Shown here piece by piece: positions 45,660-60,449 of a stretch of 64,000 bases of DNA. The notes under the pieces are model-generated. The model was not told where the DNA came from. It did not search any database and was given only the letters and a program-made list of their open reading frames with translations. Origin of the DNA: Batkoa obscura (taxonomy: Eukaryota; Entomophthoromycota; Entomophthoromycetes; Entomophthorales; Batkoaceae). Both the position numbers and the translations under genes were made by a program. Positions within the stretch are counted from its first letter, which is position 1; the number at the start of each line of letters is the position of its first letter. The stretch spans positions 134,001 through 198,000 of the forward strand of contig JASVEC010000021.1 in NCBI GenBank assembly GCA_030770535.1, given 5' to 3'.

Positions 45660-47533
45660 ATGAACGTTCAACCTAAACCTAGAAAACTCTTTAAAAAAGA
45701 AATCAATATAATACAAACGGAACAGCAAGTTAATTATTGGAGAACTATATATGATCAACAGCATTCTTCGGATGAAATAGAATCTCAAGTAGTTGATTTT
45801 ATTCATCAACATTTAAAACAAACTTGGTTTCCAAGGTTTTTAAAAAATATAATATTAAATGAACTAGGATTAAGTGAATTATTTATTAAAGTAATCATAT
45901 CTTATGATTTCAACAGTTTAATTAAATTATTAGATGTTATATTGGTAGAGTATCAAGAAGATAAAGCAGAGATTGAAAAACTAGAATTGGAATTCTGGGT
46001 TTTAAAACAAAATTATTTGGCAGATAAAATTATTAAGTTCAAGAGTTATGTCTTCTCAAAAGAAAGCTATTATCAATTATTTATTTGGTTTTTAAGGTTT
46101 TTGAATCAATTAGAAGGTAAATTAGAAGGTAAACTAGAAATTTTATAGCTATGAATTTTGATTAATTGTAACTTATATTAGTTAAGAGAATGGAATTTCA
46201 TCGATTTTTAAAGTTAACTAAGCAATTTAAAGAATATCAATACAATTTAATACCAATGATAATTTTACCTAAAGATGATATTATAAAGCTTGAAACCCAA
46301 CAGTTAATCTTACAATTTTATTTTGATAAACAAGTAAATATTAAAAATGAAGAAGAAAATTTTATTAAATTAAAACAAAGTTTTAAAAATATATTTCAAT
46401 CCAAGTTATTTCACCAACAGTTAAGTTTAATTCAACAATTGATCAAGTATTTTTCTATTCATTATACGATGAATTTTATGCAATTATTTTTTAACCGAAT
46501 AATTATTGAAAATATTTGTTTATTTTATCCAGAGTTTGTTAATCATAATAAGTTTATCATGAAAGATGAATTAATATTGTTATTATTAAATGATATAGAT
46601 ATTATTTACAGTATTTATTTTAATTTAAGTGATACAATATTAACATTATATGATATAAATATTGAATTTGTTAAATTAATTGAATTAATTAGCAATCAAA
46701 ATCAACATGTAAGTAATCAAATAATGGAAAATTGGATGAGTAAACTAGATAATGAGAAAGTAAGAGAGATATTAACTAAAATTATATTTAATTATGATAT
46801 GTTGGAATTTAACTTGCAAGTTTATATAAAGAAACAAATAGAGTTAAATATAATATTTGATAATAACGAAGTCAAATGGCAATTTTTAATTAAGTTATTA
46901 TTACAAAGTAATATGGATAGTTTGTTTTTTAACATTATATTTAAATCAATCGAAGATAATAAAGTAGATAGTGAAATGTCGTATTTCATTAACTATTTTC
47001 AATTAGTATTAAATGAATTGCATTTTAATCAAGTCAATAATAATAATAATAAACAAAGTTTAATATCAAATTTAATCAAAAATAGCTTTATTGTTTTAAA
47101 GAAAGAATATAATTTAATCTATAAACAATTAATTATAAATGATCAATTGTTAGTAATATTATTATCTATTCTAGCTCATTTTATTTCCAATCATTGTAAT
47201 AATGGCAATAATGATGATAATATGGAATATCCTAACAATGAGTTAATTCAATTGACGTTGCATTTATTAAAGGATATATTAATAAATTTATTTTATAATA
47301 ATAACGATGAAATAGAAATAACGAAAGAAACAATTGAATCGACGATAAAGGATAATAAGAATAATAATAATAAGATACAATTATTAGACCAAAATATAAG
47401 TTATCATTTAATTTGTTATAATAATTTCAATTTGAAGCAATTTCAATCTGGCTTTATTATAGAAAATGAATTAAGGCCTTTCTATCAAATATTTGGAAAT
47501 TATTTTAATATCTTTAAATTCTTTTTAAAATAA
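45660..47533 (+). CDS. Helical-repeat-like protein of unknown function
   Basis: About 610 residues in two exons joined near 46124-46184 (donor GTAAA, acceptor ATATTAG), giving E-V-K-R-M-E-F-H-R-F across the junction. Start ATG 45660 (MNVQPKPRKLFKKEINIIQT). The protein is almost entirely alpha-helical in appearance, rich in Leu, Ile, Asn and Phe, with no signal, membrane or Cys motifs (examples ESQVVDFIHQHLKQTWFPRF, QLFFNRIIIENICLFYP). Asn runs (about position 47036 and 47357) reflect AT-rich codons. HEAT/ARM-like folding is plausible; I do not recognise the family. Confidence 0.75.
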
Positions 47534-47884
47534 ATCGCAGTTTTTTATTATTTGAGATTTATGCTTACTTTTTCTATTCTCTTGTCCTTTTTTAATACTG
47601 AGAAATAAAACACTTAGCTACTCTTATATTGCCGAGGCTTAATAAATAAATTCAAAATTTATATTTTATTAATTTTTATTAATTTAAGATGTTGACGTAA
47701 TTTCACCTGTTTTTTTAAAGAACAATTCTATTAAGAATAAAATCTCAAGCTTACCAAGAAATTAGATTTAGTTAAAACACAAAAAGGTTTAGTTTTAAAA
47801 ATCACATAATCAATTTTAAAACAAACTTGTTATTTTTATCTTTTTATTTTTCAGAGGACTAATAAAAAACAAAAAGTTAAAGAA

Positions 47885-49790
<1,906 letters not shown>

Positions 49791-49864
49791 TTTTTATATA
49801 AAAAAATTTCATTCTTTTATTCAATAAAAACAGTTGCTTACTTTGATTCTATTCATTTATTGTT

Positions 49865-51328
49865 CTAAACTTTTTTTTTAATACTTTTCTTAATCTTTTC
49901 TTGATTCCCTTGTTTCTCTAGCTTCTCTTCTTTTACATTGACTTTTTTATCATTCGAGTTACTACTAGATCGACTTGCCATGGTGTAAATTAAAGTACCT
50001 GAAAAAGCAAGAATAGTACCCAATATAAAATTGAAACTTACATTTTGATTAAAATATAAAACAGAAAATACGATTGAAATCATTTTACGCATAGTTAAAA
50101 CTAAATTTAAAGTTAAAGCTGTACTCATAGAAGACAGTTTTTGTACACCAGAAACACAAAAGTATCTATCAAATAAATTTAAAAAAATAAACCAATTTAC
50201 AGAATAAAATAATAATAACTTACTGAGTACCAACGTTCAATGCTAGATAAAATACTAATTTTGGTATATGAAGAATATTCCATTGATTTAATAAATTAGC
50301 AATACTGCCATTAAAAGGTAAATTATCTGATGTTAAATAAGAGTTCCATTGTGTTAATATATCTTTAGAAAATAATAAAAAGATTGGTAATGAAAGTGCA
50401 TGCTATTTAAAGATTATAAAGTATTAATTGGATATATTATTAAAATCAAAACAGATAATTACTGTATAAAACAAGCCTTCTCTCCAATGTTTCCCGTACT
50501 TTTTATAAGTGACTTCTTGGACAATACCTTTATTCAAAAGCAGTTGTTATTAATTTGTTCTAATTAAATTGATAATAATTAATATACCTAATAAAGAGGC
50601 TAAAAATAAACCTAAAGTTAAAATACCAATCCCAATAACTTGTTGAGAAAAGGTAGAATTAACTTCTTTTTGCTATTAAAAATAAATAAATAAAATAAAT
50701 AAAGTTAATAATAAAACTAAAGTTTTTACCTTTGTATTCACACTACTTAAAGTGGTAATAATAATACCAGCCGTAACAATTAAAATTGAAAATATTTGAG
50801 TTAATTTATATCTAAAAAAGAATATATCATCAGATTGCATCTTATATATATAAACATCTATCATTACCTTTTCTTTAACAAAATAACACCCATCAGCATA
50901 TTAGTAATCAAACTACCAGATCGAAAAATAATATGTAAACTCATTGGAATATCATATGCAAAAGCAATATTATTAATTTGAGAAGATGAAAAAAACAATA
51001 CTACCATTATACACCAAATATATAATGGTATTTTTCGATCTTTTAATTTTGGTATTCCATTACTACTTAAAGTCATATTATTTAATAAACCTTCTGTGGC
51101 TACTAATAAAAATTGAGCAAATGTAATGAGATTGCCTAAAAGGAATAACAAAATAAGTTTAATAAAAGAATATAAATAAAAGAGGATGCAAAGCTTACCT
51201 GAACTTGGTGCATCCCGTACAATCATTTCTAATGCATAGGCATTACTACAACAACCTCCAATGATAAATGATAAAGTATAGATCCAGGAACTTAAAGTGG
51301 TAGTGGCTATATTAGATGAAATAGACAT
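49865..51328 (-). CDS. YEA4: Nucleotide-sugar transporter, SLC35B4/Yea4-like
   Basis: Multi-spanning Golgi/ER antiporter of UDP-N-acetylglucosamine (and possibly UDP-xylose), about 390 residues over seven exons. It starts MSISSNIATTTLSSWIYTLS, then GGCCSNAYALEMIVRDAPSS and GNLITFAQFLLVATEGLLNN after the first splice. Further blocks are KDRKIPLYIWCIMVVLFFSS, NNIAFAYDIPMSLHIIFRSG and VILLKKRYKLTQIFSILIVT, matching the SLC35B4 family's NxxFxxxIxxPLHIIFRSG. Later exons give EVTYKKYGKHWREGLFYTHA, and VSGVQKLSSMSTALTLNLVL, then VLTMRKMISIVFSVLYF. The tail is very Lys-rich (KKSIKKKV), a C-terminal dilysine-type ER signal at positions -3 and -4/-5 being possible. Confidence 0.9.
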
Positions 51329-52129
51329 TTTTTATACTATTGATAATGTGGTGTTATAACAGTTTAAAAATGATAAAAATAAACAATATGAGTTTTTTTT
51401 AATTATTTATAGTTTATGTTGTTCAATTTATTCTTAAGTACTGTTGCTGTTGTCGTAGTATAATTAGTTAGTTGAAGCAGTTATTAATTTTTTTAAATAC
51501 TCAATTTTTAGTCACTCATGTAAATTTTAATGTAATTATTATCGGCTTAATTTTTTTTACAAATTTATCATCATTATAAACTGATAGTTGAGTTAAGAAT
51601 CCAAGAAATTTAAAAATTAGATTTAATTTTAGAATCCCCTTAGATTCAGGAACACTTTAACAAAAGGTCAAGATCAGAACGTTTTAAAGAGCTTCGTTAC
51701 CTTTTGTAACACTGCTAGAATTTGAATTTGAACTTGAAATTAGAAGATGCTCGTGATCATCGGCTTAACTTTTGGATTGTTGACCACTTTTTCATAGGCA
51801 ACGGATAAACCTTTTTGGAATAAATTTTTAAGTTAATGCTGATTTGAAATCAAAATATCAAAGTTTAAGAGTTTATAAAACAAAAAGGTAAAACATTATA
51901 AGATGGAGCTGGATTTATCAGATATAGTTGCTTAATAGACTGATATAGTTTCAGTAATAATTTTACTATCAGCTTCCCATTTATTGATTGGCATAAATGT
52001 ATATGATGAGAGAAACTTATGTATAAAAGATATAAAAGATATAAAAATATAGATAAAAAAATAAAATATGGAATATGAACATTAAGTAATAATATATATT
52101 GATTCTAAATAATATTAATAAACTTTTAT
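51329..52129. other. Intergenic, nothing recognised
   Basis: About 800 bp upstream of the transporter gene and downstream of the receptor-like gene. No foldback copy and no exon found. Confidence 0.45.
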
Positions 52130-53704
52130 TTACAAAATCAATGATTTTAAATCCCTATTCCTTCTTAAACAAAGCGGTACTTTAATATCATTTTCATTAA
52201 TAGTTCCTTTTTTAAGTTGATAGAGTCTTAGTTTACTATTATCTGTTTCAGTTACACTACCATCTTTAACATCCCCTCTCACTTCTTTATCACTAATATC
52301 TTCCACTTTAATAACGATTTGACTACTAGAGCTATTAGTACTATTACTCCCTCTATCATCAACTATAGCATTGCTATTACTCAAAGACTCACTATTTTTA
52401 TTCGAATTCCCTGAAAATAAAGTTGAAGAATTTAAAGAAGTTGAAAAATAAGGGGTTAAGTTACTGTTCATATAGTTTTTATCCGGTTGATTATTTTCTT
52501 CATCTTTTAATGGATATAATACATAATTCATTGTATTTAATGTATTATTAGGGCAATTATTTATACCGTTTATTGTAGTCATACTCATTCTTGTAGTTGA
52601 ACTTCTATTATTGTCATTATTATTATTATTAAAAAATAAACCATCACTATCATTTACTCCACCTTTATCTTCACTTGTCTCATTTTGTTTGTTTTTAAAT
52701 AATAGATCTTTAGCAGTTGGATCTAAAAGAAAGAAAAAGAAAGCATTCAAAAACCCAGCCGAATAAGGAATAACATAAAAAAGATATAAAGGTATTAAAG
52801 TACGTATACCAGTATATAAAAAATAAGTATTGATTAATATATAAAAAGATTGAGTAAATAAGGGGATGATGGGGTAAATTAATATACGTTTAGTAATAAA
52901 TTGAATTTTGTTGACTAATTCAATACTAGCTGTAGAAATCTCCGATGGTCGTCGTCGATGAGCTCGATAATTACTAGTTAAGGTTGGATATTCTGGATTC
53001 GGTGTTGGGAGTAAAGAATCTTCATTGAAATATTTTGAAGTTGGATTGTTATTATTGCTATTTAAAATTTCTTTACTTTTTGTATTCATTTTATAATAAA
53101 TGTAAATACTAACTGTAACACAATATAAAAATAATAGATATTCCCAATTGCCAATGGTAAGCCACAACATAATAATATTGATAGCTGAACTATCAAATAA
53201 ATGAAACAAGACACAAGATCGATTTAAGATGGAAATAAGATAAGGGGGTAAGGAAAGTAGAAGAGAGATTAAAAACAAAATCGATATGAATAGGGATTCA
53301 TTTAATATTAACTTCTTTAAATTAAATAAAAACTTATTACAATTACTTAAAAAAGTTAAATGTAAATTTAACAATATTGAACTTGATAATAAGATATAAA
53401 ATAAATTTAAACTATAAGTTAAATAAGTTAAAGTAGAACAATACATATAGTTATCATCGACATTGAAATAAGATATTATACTGAATAAGATATCACTTAA
53501 TGCTATCCATAAATTAATTTTGACATGATATAATTCCCCGCTTTTATGTTTTTTATATCGACTTAATACTATAATAAAGAACATAATAGTAGCTGATAAT
53601 AAAGATATACTATTGGTTATTAAGATTGCTAAATTTAAATTATCAAAATCATTTTCCGTTATTGTTGAATCATATTGTATTTTTAATGGTGTATCCGGTT
53701 CCAT
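52130..53704 (-). CDS. Seven-transmembrane receptor-like protein (GPCR-like)
   Basis: Single-exon 524-residue protein. Seven hydrophobic segments fall at about residues 24-48, 62-82, 92-118, 136-160, 172-204, 273-298 and 303-330. Conserved-type Cys residues sit at the top of helix 3 (MYCSTLTYL) and in the second outer loop (NRSCVLF). A long inner loop contains RAHRRRPSEISTASI, and the C-terminal tail (about 190 residues) is Ser/Asn-rich with low-complexity Asn runs, a likely phosphorylation platform. The topology resembles Git3/cAMP-receptor-like fungal receptors rather than pheromone receptors. No ligand can be inferred. No signal peptide. Confidence 0.7.
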   Translation of the reverse strand: MEPDTPLKIQYDSTITENDFDNLNLAILITNSISLLSATIMFFIIVLSRYKKHKSGELYHVKINLWIALSDILFSIISYFNVDDNYMYCSTLTYLTYSLNLFYILLSSSILLNLHLTFLSNCNKFLFNLKKLILNESLFISILFLISLLLSLPPYLISILNRSCVLFHLFDSSAINIIMLWLTIGNWEYLLFLYCVTVSIYIYYKMNTKSKEILNSNNNNPTSKYFNEDSLLPTPNPEYPTLTSNYRAHRRRPSEISTASIELVNKIQFITKRILIYPIIPLFTQSFYILINTYFLYTGIRTLIPLYLFYVIPYSAGFLNAFFFFLLDPTAKDLLFKNKQNETSEDKGGVNDSDGLFFNNNNNDNNRSSTTRMSMTTINGINNCPNNTLNTMNYVLYPLKDEENNQPDKNYMNSNLTPYFSTSLNSSTLFSGNSNKNSESLSNSNAIVDDRGSNSTNSSSSQIVIKVEDISDKEVRGDVKDGSVTETDNSKLRLYQLKKGTINENDIKVPLCLRRNRDLKSLIL

Positions 53705-55095
53705 ATTGTTAATAGAGGAAGATAATTAAAAAAACAAAATTTACAAATAGTGATAATAATTTCTTTAAGATATTTATAATTGAAAAATTTTAAGCACTAT
53801 AGTTTTAGTTTTACTTAATAAAGTTAATTTTAATTTCAATATTTAGTTGATCAAATGTGCTTATTAAAAATGAAAGCCGAATTTCTATATTTAGTACATT
53901 AGTTAATTGAGATTAAATTTCAAACTAGTTGAATATTTAATTTTAGATTTGGCTTCACTTCATTGAAATTTCAATAATAACTTTAACACTGCATTATGGT
54001 AATGATTTATAAAAAACATAAATCATTCTTTAGCATGTAAATAAAAGTAAAAACAGATAAAAAGTTGTTTTTTACTCCAGCATTTGTCTAAAATTTGTTT
54101 CGGAAATTTTACTTTGCATAAATAATTAAAAATTAAATGAAACAAATCTAATACCTTACCAGACAATAAAACTGCCGGAGTCCTTATAAAGGTTTCATAT
54201 GAGTAGAAATTAATCTAATACATTCCAGCTCCTTTGTAACATTATTGACCTCTCATTTGAGAAAAGAAACTAACTCAAAAAATTATCAAAATATGGGGAT
54301 GTCTTTTTTGACTTCATTATTTCTTCCATTTTTTAAACGCTGTTTAAGCGGAAAATTTGTTAGTAAAACTCTTAAACATAAAAATATATCCCCATATAAA
54401 ACTGGCCTTATAAAATAATTATATTAAAAATTTAATTATAAAAACCAACGCTAAAAAAGTTTTAAAGGAGGTGTACAACATCCATAAAATAGTTCATTAG
54501 TGCTTTGGGCAATTTGATTGCTGTTTTCGACTTTACCTTCTATTTGATCCATTATTGTGAATATAAAATATAAAAACTCTAATAGCATTTTTCTAAGCTA
54601 ATAACTTGTTCATTATTACAGTTGAGTTTATGATCTTTGATAACAAATAGATATTCCCTTTTCAATCTTATCATTTTTTCACTTTTATGTTGGTAGATTT
54701 CTTTAAAATACATTTTTCAATTATATTAAACCATTGTTATAATATGAGCCTCTTTTATCTTTTAAATTAGTTTTTTCTTCAATTGAAAGAACCTTTTAAA
54801 AAACTTTGCTTTTCGAAGTCTCCAAGATATCCAAATGATGATTAATATTTCATCTTTTAATTTATACCAATTACCTTATTTTAAAACTCCATTATTCGCT
54901 ACAAATATTATTTAGACTTATTTTCAACAAACCATTTAACTATATATTTTCAAGAATTTTTAAGAAATACTACAAAAAATAATGTAACACATTCACTAAT
55001 ATCACTTAAGGCTAATTCCATTATATAGTAAACAAAACCATTTTAGCAACACTTCCTTATTCAGAAGTTCAATGAAACTTAAAAATTCATTTTTA
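53705..55095. other. Intergenic with one foldback repeat
   Basis: Between the receptor-like gene start and the Sec16 stop codon. Copy 13 lies at 54291-54398. The minus-strand frame 55002-55352 (His-rich) is the wrong frame of the last Sec16 exon. Confidence 0.5.
54291..54398 (+). repeat. Foldback MITE-like repeat, copy 13 (forward)
   Basis: ATATGGGGATGTCTTTTTTG, TTCATTATTTCTTCCATT, AAACGCTGTTTAAGCGG, GTTAGTAAAACTCTTAAAC and right end ATATCCCCATATA. Confidence 0.9.
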
Positions 55096-58000
55096 TTATT
55101 GATTGAAAATATCAACATATCTGCCCTTTCCTTTACCCACATTCCTTTTACTTCTTGGATTACTCTTACCCATACCAATGGGTGGTGTACTAGCACCCGA
55201 AGGTGGACCTGACGCATAGGGGGTACTGGTTTGCGAATTAACTTCAGATCCAAATGGACTTGGGTTAAACGAACCTGAATTTTCACTTTGTGTTTTGGGT
55301 GTATTTTTTGGTGGTGGTGGTGGTGGTAAAGATGAGGTTGAGGCACTATCACCTGCTGCCTATCAAAAAGTAAAGTTAATTAAGTATTAAGTATTAATTT
55401 AAAGATAATTACCTTATTGACCCATCTTTTTTGTACTTCGTCATAATAAAAGCTATTTTCTTCACCTAATTTGGCTTTATATATTGTTTTCCCATCTTTG
55501 GATTGTGTTGTATTTCCACCTGAAAAAAAGGAAAAGAAGCCTCCAAGTAAACTTTTAGAATGACCATGATCTAATGAATGTTATTGATTAAGAATAAATC
55601 ATTGCTTATTTATTTAACTTACTTGAAGTTTTCACTTTACTTTTGTCTTCTTCTTTATCTACATTTGAAGTTGTATTTGTATTTGCGTTCATATTTGTAT
55701 CATTATTAACCATTCCGCTCTTCTTAGGCATCTTTGAATTTCCTAATCCTAAATCATCCTCTTCTTTGTCATAAGTTTCATTGATTTGAGTTTTCAATGG
55801 CGATGCCGTAGTTGGTTGATAAGTATTTTCACTTAATGTTACTGGGCTATACAATTTATTATCAAATGGAGAAAACAAACCATCATTATTGATCGTATTT
55901 TCATTTGAATTTAATGTACTTGAATTATTCATTGAATAATCAAATGGCGATTTCATTAGATTTGGAGAAGCTGATCTTCTACCAGATAAATCTTCATCCA
56001 TTAACTGATTTCTATAAAAATCAGGCAAAACTTCATTAGAATTGGATCGTCGTACTAAATTTGGTTGCACTGAAAACGGATTTACTTGAGGACTAAATAA
56101 AGGTCCATTTCTAAATACTGTTGGTCCTGCTTGGATTTCAAATTTGCTCTTAACTTGATTATCTTCTTCTGTCATCTCATCTCCCATAACTAATTGATTA
56201 ATTTTACCTTCTACTACACTCATAAACGAATTTAAAGTGGGTTTCTTAGGTATCCATTTGGAATCAAAGCTTCTAAAATAAATATTAAAATAAATAACTA
56301 GCATTATTTATTAACGATTTACTTTTGTCCTAGGTGATTTTGAATTCTATCTTTAATAGTAGCTGTTTGAGTTAAAAGGATAGGGTGTAAATATTGTACT
56401 GGGGTCTGAGATTGTGTTGGTAATTCTAAAATATAATTACAATATCTAATAAAAAATCAATTAATTTATACTTCAATTAGAATAATGATATAAATAAATT
56501 ACTCTAAAGCAGCTTCAGTCTCCCCATAATCTAGCAAAGTAATTGCTCGATGTAGTTTAAATGCTTGGAAAAAATTCAATGACTCAAGTCTAGTAGTATT
56601 AGTACTATTAAGTCTTAAAGTAAATTCATAAATTTCCGTTAATAAAAAGGCATTGGTATTCATAAATTGATTTGGATGAACTGTAGCACCTAACATCATC
56701 ATTCTTAAACCTACAGTATCAAAACCCCCTTGAACAGCCATTGTTGGGGCTAATAAATAACAAAAATGAGCAGCAGCTAATAGATCTTTTTGTCTCAATT
56801 CATCTCCTAAAGTACATAAAGCAATAGCATCACCTGGTGTGCGATTAGAAAAGATCATAGCTAGTTTTTCAATCCAAGGACTAGCTTGATGATCTTCTAA
56901 AATTCGATTGTTATCTTTGACTGCACTCTTTCCTAAACCTGAAAATAAACTATATAACATAGCCATTGAATCATTTTCATTGGAGTTGGATATTAAAATT
57001 TCACTTTTTACAAAAGATTGAACTACTTCTTGCCATGTATCTTTACCAGCACAACTAGCAATAATCAAAGCATGTCCCCAATTTCGGTGATCCATAGCTA
57101 ACTCAGCTGCTTCTTTTCTTTTACCTTGTAATAAAAGTTGTTTTATTTGTGGAGTAATATATTTTATGGTTTCTGTTGTTCCATTTTCATTCAATTCATC
57201 ATCATTATTATTCTTTTTAGTTATGTATAAACATAACATATCTCTGACTTGTTCATTAATACCATCAATTTTACCTGAATTTGATAACAAAATATTAATT
57301 AATTTCCATAATATAATAATCCCTAATTGATTTTGTTTTTCAATTCCTTCATTAAAATGTAATAGTTCGGATTCTAGTTGATTAACTTTTAAATCAACTA
57401 ATTTTTTAACATTTTCTATTTCCCAATTAACTGTTTTTGCTGAATTGTCAATCAGAGGTTTATAATTATCTCCATTCTTTTCTAATGTTGGTATTCCACT
57501 AATATCTTTTAATTTCGAAATTGTTATATTTGTAGGATATAAATTAATCATTTTATCTTTTATATTATTATTAAATGTTTCAACGACTTTAGGAAACATA
57601 CTGATAACTTTACCCCCAAATCCAAAACTAAATAAAGCATGCGCTTTACGCCCATGTCTTTTATCATTTTCTTCCAAATTTAAATCTTGATTATTTAATA
57701 ATGAAGGTGATAAAGAATCTTCATCACGTGGCGTTGATGGTAATGGAATATTTTCTGGATTTAATGCTACTTCATTAGTATTAATATTAAATTCATCATA
57801 TGCATTTTGATGTGTAAATGCTGTATTTTTATTGGCTCCAATATTTTCTAAAATAAGATCATCAAGGTCATTCTGAGTATTATCAATTTCATTTGATTGT
57901 GTATTATATTGGCTATATAAAATATTATTTTCATTTTGATACATAAAGTTATCTTTTTCGGATGAATAATTATTAGTAATCTCACGGGATGCCTGCAACT

Positions 58001-60449
58001 CACTCATACTTGGCTGTATATTTGTGTAATTATGTTCATTCAATTCATTTGCCTTATTTTGATTATCTTTATTTAAATCTATTTCGTTTATTGCATTTGT
58101 TTTATTATTTAAATAATAATTTGGTAATGCTGTTTCTGATTCAATTGTAGTAGTTTCTGTTTGATTAATATAAACATCTTGATTATAATAGTTAAATTCA
58201 GATTGCGATTTTTGAGTATTAACATTAAATACAGTTGGTGAAGATTCAGCTTGAAATTGAGTAGTTTCTGTATTAATTGATGGTATAATTGGTACAATAT
58301 CTTGAGTTTCTGTTGGGATTGTTTGGTCATATTGATATTCATTATAGTTTAGAGCTTGTGATTCAAATGTAGTAGAATTTTTGTTTGTTGGTAGTTGTTG
58401 CAATGTATCACTATAGTTGTAAGCTGAATTATCTACATAAGTTGAGGTATCTACATAAGTTGAAGTATCTACAGTAATCGAATTTGCATTTTCATTTGGA
58501 TTTGAATATTGATTGTAATCAGTTAAGTTCTTTTCATTACCTGAGTAATCCATGTTATATTCTTCTGTTTGTGGTATTTGCTGCTCTCCTAAACTATATT
58601 CTGGGTAATATTGATTATAGCCTTCAGCATTCTGATTATAACCTTCTGTAGTTTGATTATAACCTTCAGTAGCCTGATCATAGTTTTCATAATAATAATT
58701 ATAATTTGGATCATAACCTTCATTTCCATATTCATTAATATAAGTATTTGGATCATACTGATATCCTTGGTCATAATATTGTTGATCATTTTGATTAGAG
58801 TACATTGGATTATCTTGGCCTTCAGTTGTTTGATAAGAATTATTAACATAATAATTAGGATCGTATTCTTGGTTAGTATACTCTGTATTCTGGTAATAAG
58901 CTTGTTGATCTAAATTGGGGTCGACTTGTTGTTCTCCTTGAGGTGGATACGATGAATTGTAATACGCTTGATCATAAGAACTATAATCATATTGATTAGA
59001 ACCCCCTTGATTCTGATATTTTGCTTGATTAGTTTGATCATAATAATTATGATATTCATTTGTATTCTCATTATTATATTGATAGCTTCCTTCATTATAT
59101 TGTTCCAAATTATTATTTATACCTGCTTGATTCACTTGATTCACTTGATTATAATCATAGTAATTATCATTTGAATTAACGTTAGTTGGATCATAATTGT
59201 TTTGCTGAATTGTTTGTGGTTGAGTTGTATTAAAAAAGTTTCCATCCGAAGTTTCATCGTTAAACGTTTCCTGTAAGAAATTAGTAGAAGAATCTTGAAT
59301 AAAATCATTAGTTTGATTAGTAACTAATACATTAGCTGGTTTAAATTCATTTTGAACTAAAGGTTGAACTGAAGGTTGAGTTATTGTATCAAAAAAGTTA
59401 GCAGAAGGATCCGATTCATTTGTTATATTTTGATTAAAGAAATTAAACCCATCATCTTCATTAGTTGTTGTATTATTAAAAAAATCAAAGCCATCGTTTT
59501 TAAAAGCTGTAGTATCTTGCTTTAGATTTACTTCAATAGAACCATCATTTTCACTATCAATCAACTCTTCTATATTCTTCTCCAATTCTGAATCGACTTT
59601 ATCGTTTCCATCAAACTGAGTTACTATTTCCTTTTGTTCAGTTTCATTCGTTATAATTTCAGGTCCTAAAAACTTCTCAAGTTCATTTTTTAATTGAGTT
59701 TCCATAACTGAATTTTTTTCGACTTGAGTTTCACTTTCTTCACCTAGCCCTATATTATCCGAATTAACACCAGTTAAGTTCAAATCGGATTTAATCGCCT
59801 CAGAGTTATTATTTAAACCATTACATTCATCAAAAAAGGGAGCTTCCCCATCCTCTTTCTCTTCTTCAAGATTATCTAAAATCACTTTTAGATTATCGAT
59901 TTTTTCTTCTAAATCTAACTCAACTTCATTCGCTTTATTTGAATTATCAAAAATACCTGTTAAATCTTGATTTTCATTTATATTTAATGGCTTGCTATTA
60001 TCCAATTCACCCACTTCAGCTTTCTCTTGTGGAATTAAGGTTAGCGCATCTAAATTTTCATCAACTTTTAAAATATCTTCTAAGTCAGTTTCCTTTTCAG
60101 AAAATTCTAAATTTAATGCTTCCTTTTGGTTATCATCAACTTTATCACTTCCAGAGTTATCAACTTGACCATCAACTACATTATCATCCTTAACTTCTTC
60201 GTTTACCTTTTCTTCAGGTGAGAATGGTAAGGCTGTATTAACCGCTTGTTCAAAAAAAATTGTGTCTTCTTCATTTCCGCTACCATTAAAGAAGCCAATA
60301 TCTTTAATGTTATCTAAAGGTTCCATTTTGTTTACTTGTTTTGTATCCACTAATTCAGAAGTAAGGTCCCCAAAGATCTCTTTCAAGTCATCATTTGTAG
60401 TCTCTTTTTTTGGATTCGATATCGAATTTCTATTCTTTTTTTTGCCCAT
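55096..60449 (-). CDS. SEC16: COPII scaffold protein Sec16
   Basis: Scaffold of ER exit sites that organises COPII coat assembly, roughly 1,680 residues in six exons. ATG 60449 ([20 protein letters not shown]). The first ~370 residues are acidic; a Gln/Asn/Tyr-rich low-complexity region with repeats such as [17 protein letters not shown] follows (about 400-720). The central conserved alpha-solenoid (CCD/ACE1-like) starts near residue 930 ([20 protein letters not shown]) and includes [39 protein letters not shown] and [20 protein letters not shown]. After the intron it continues [12 protein letters not shown]. The conserved C-terminal domain reads [20 protein letters not shown] and WVNK, followed by PPPPPPK and a basic end ending GRYVDIFNQ. 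Both terminal domains define Sec16. Confidence 0.93.

Noticed and set aside
55002-55352. His/Pro-rich minus-strand frame
   Set aside because: Out-of-frame reading of the last Sec16 exon; the correct frame gives the conserved Sec16 C-terminus.
58589-59174. Several Ile-rich frames on both strands within Sec16
   Set aside because: Shadow frames of the Gln/Asn/Tyr-rich simple-sequence region.
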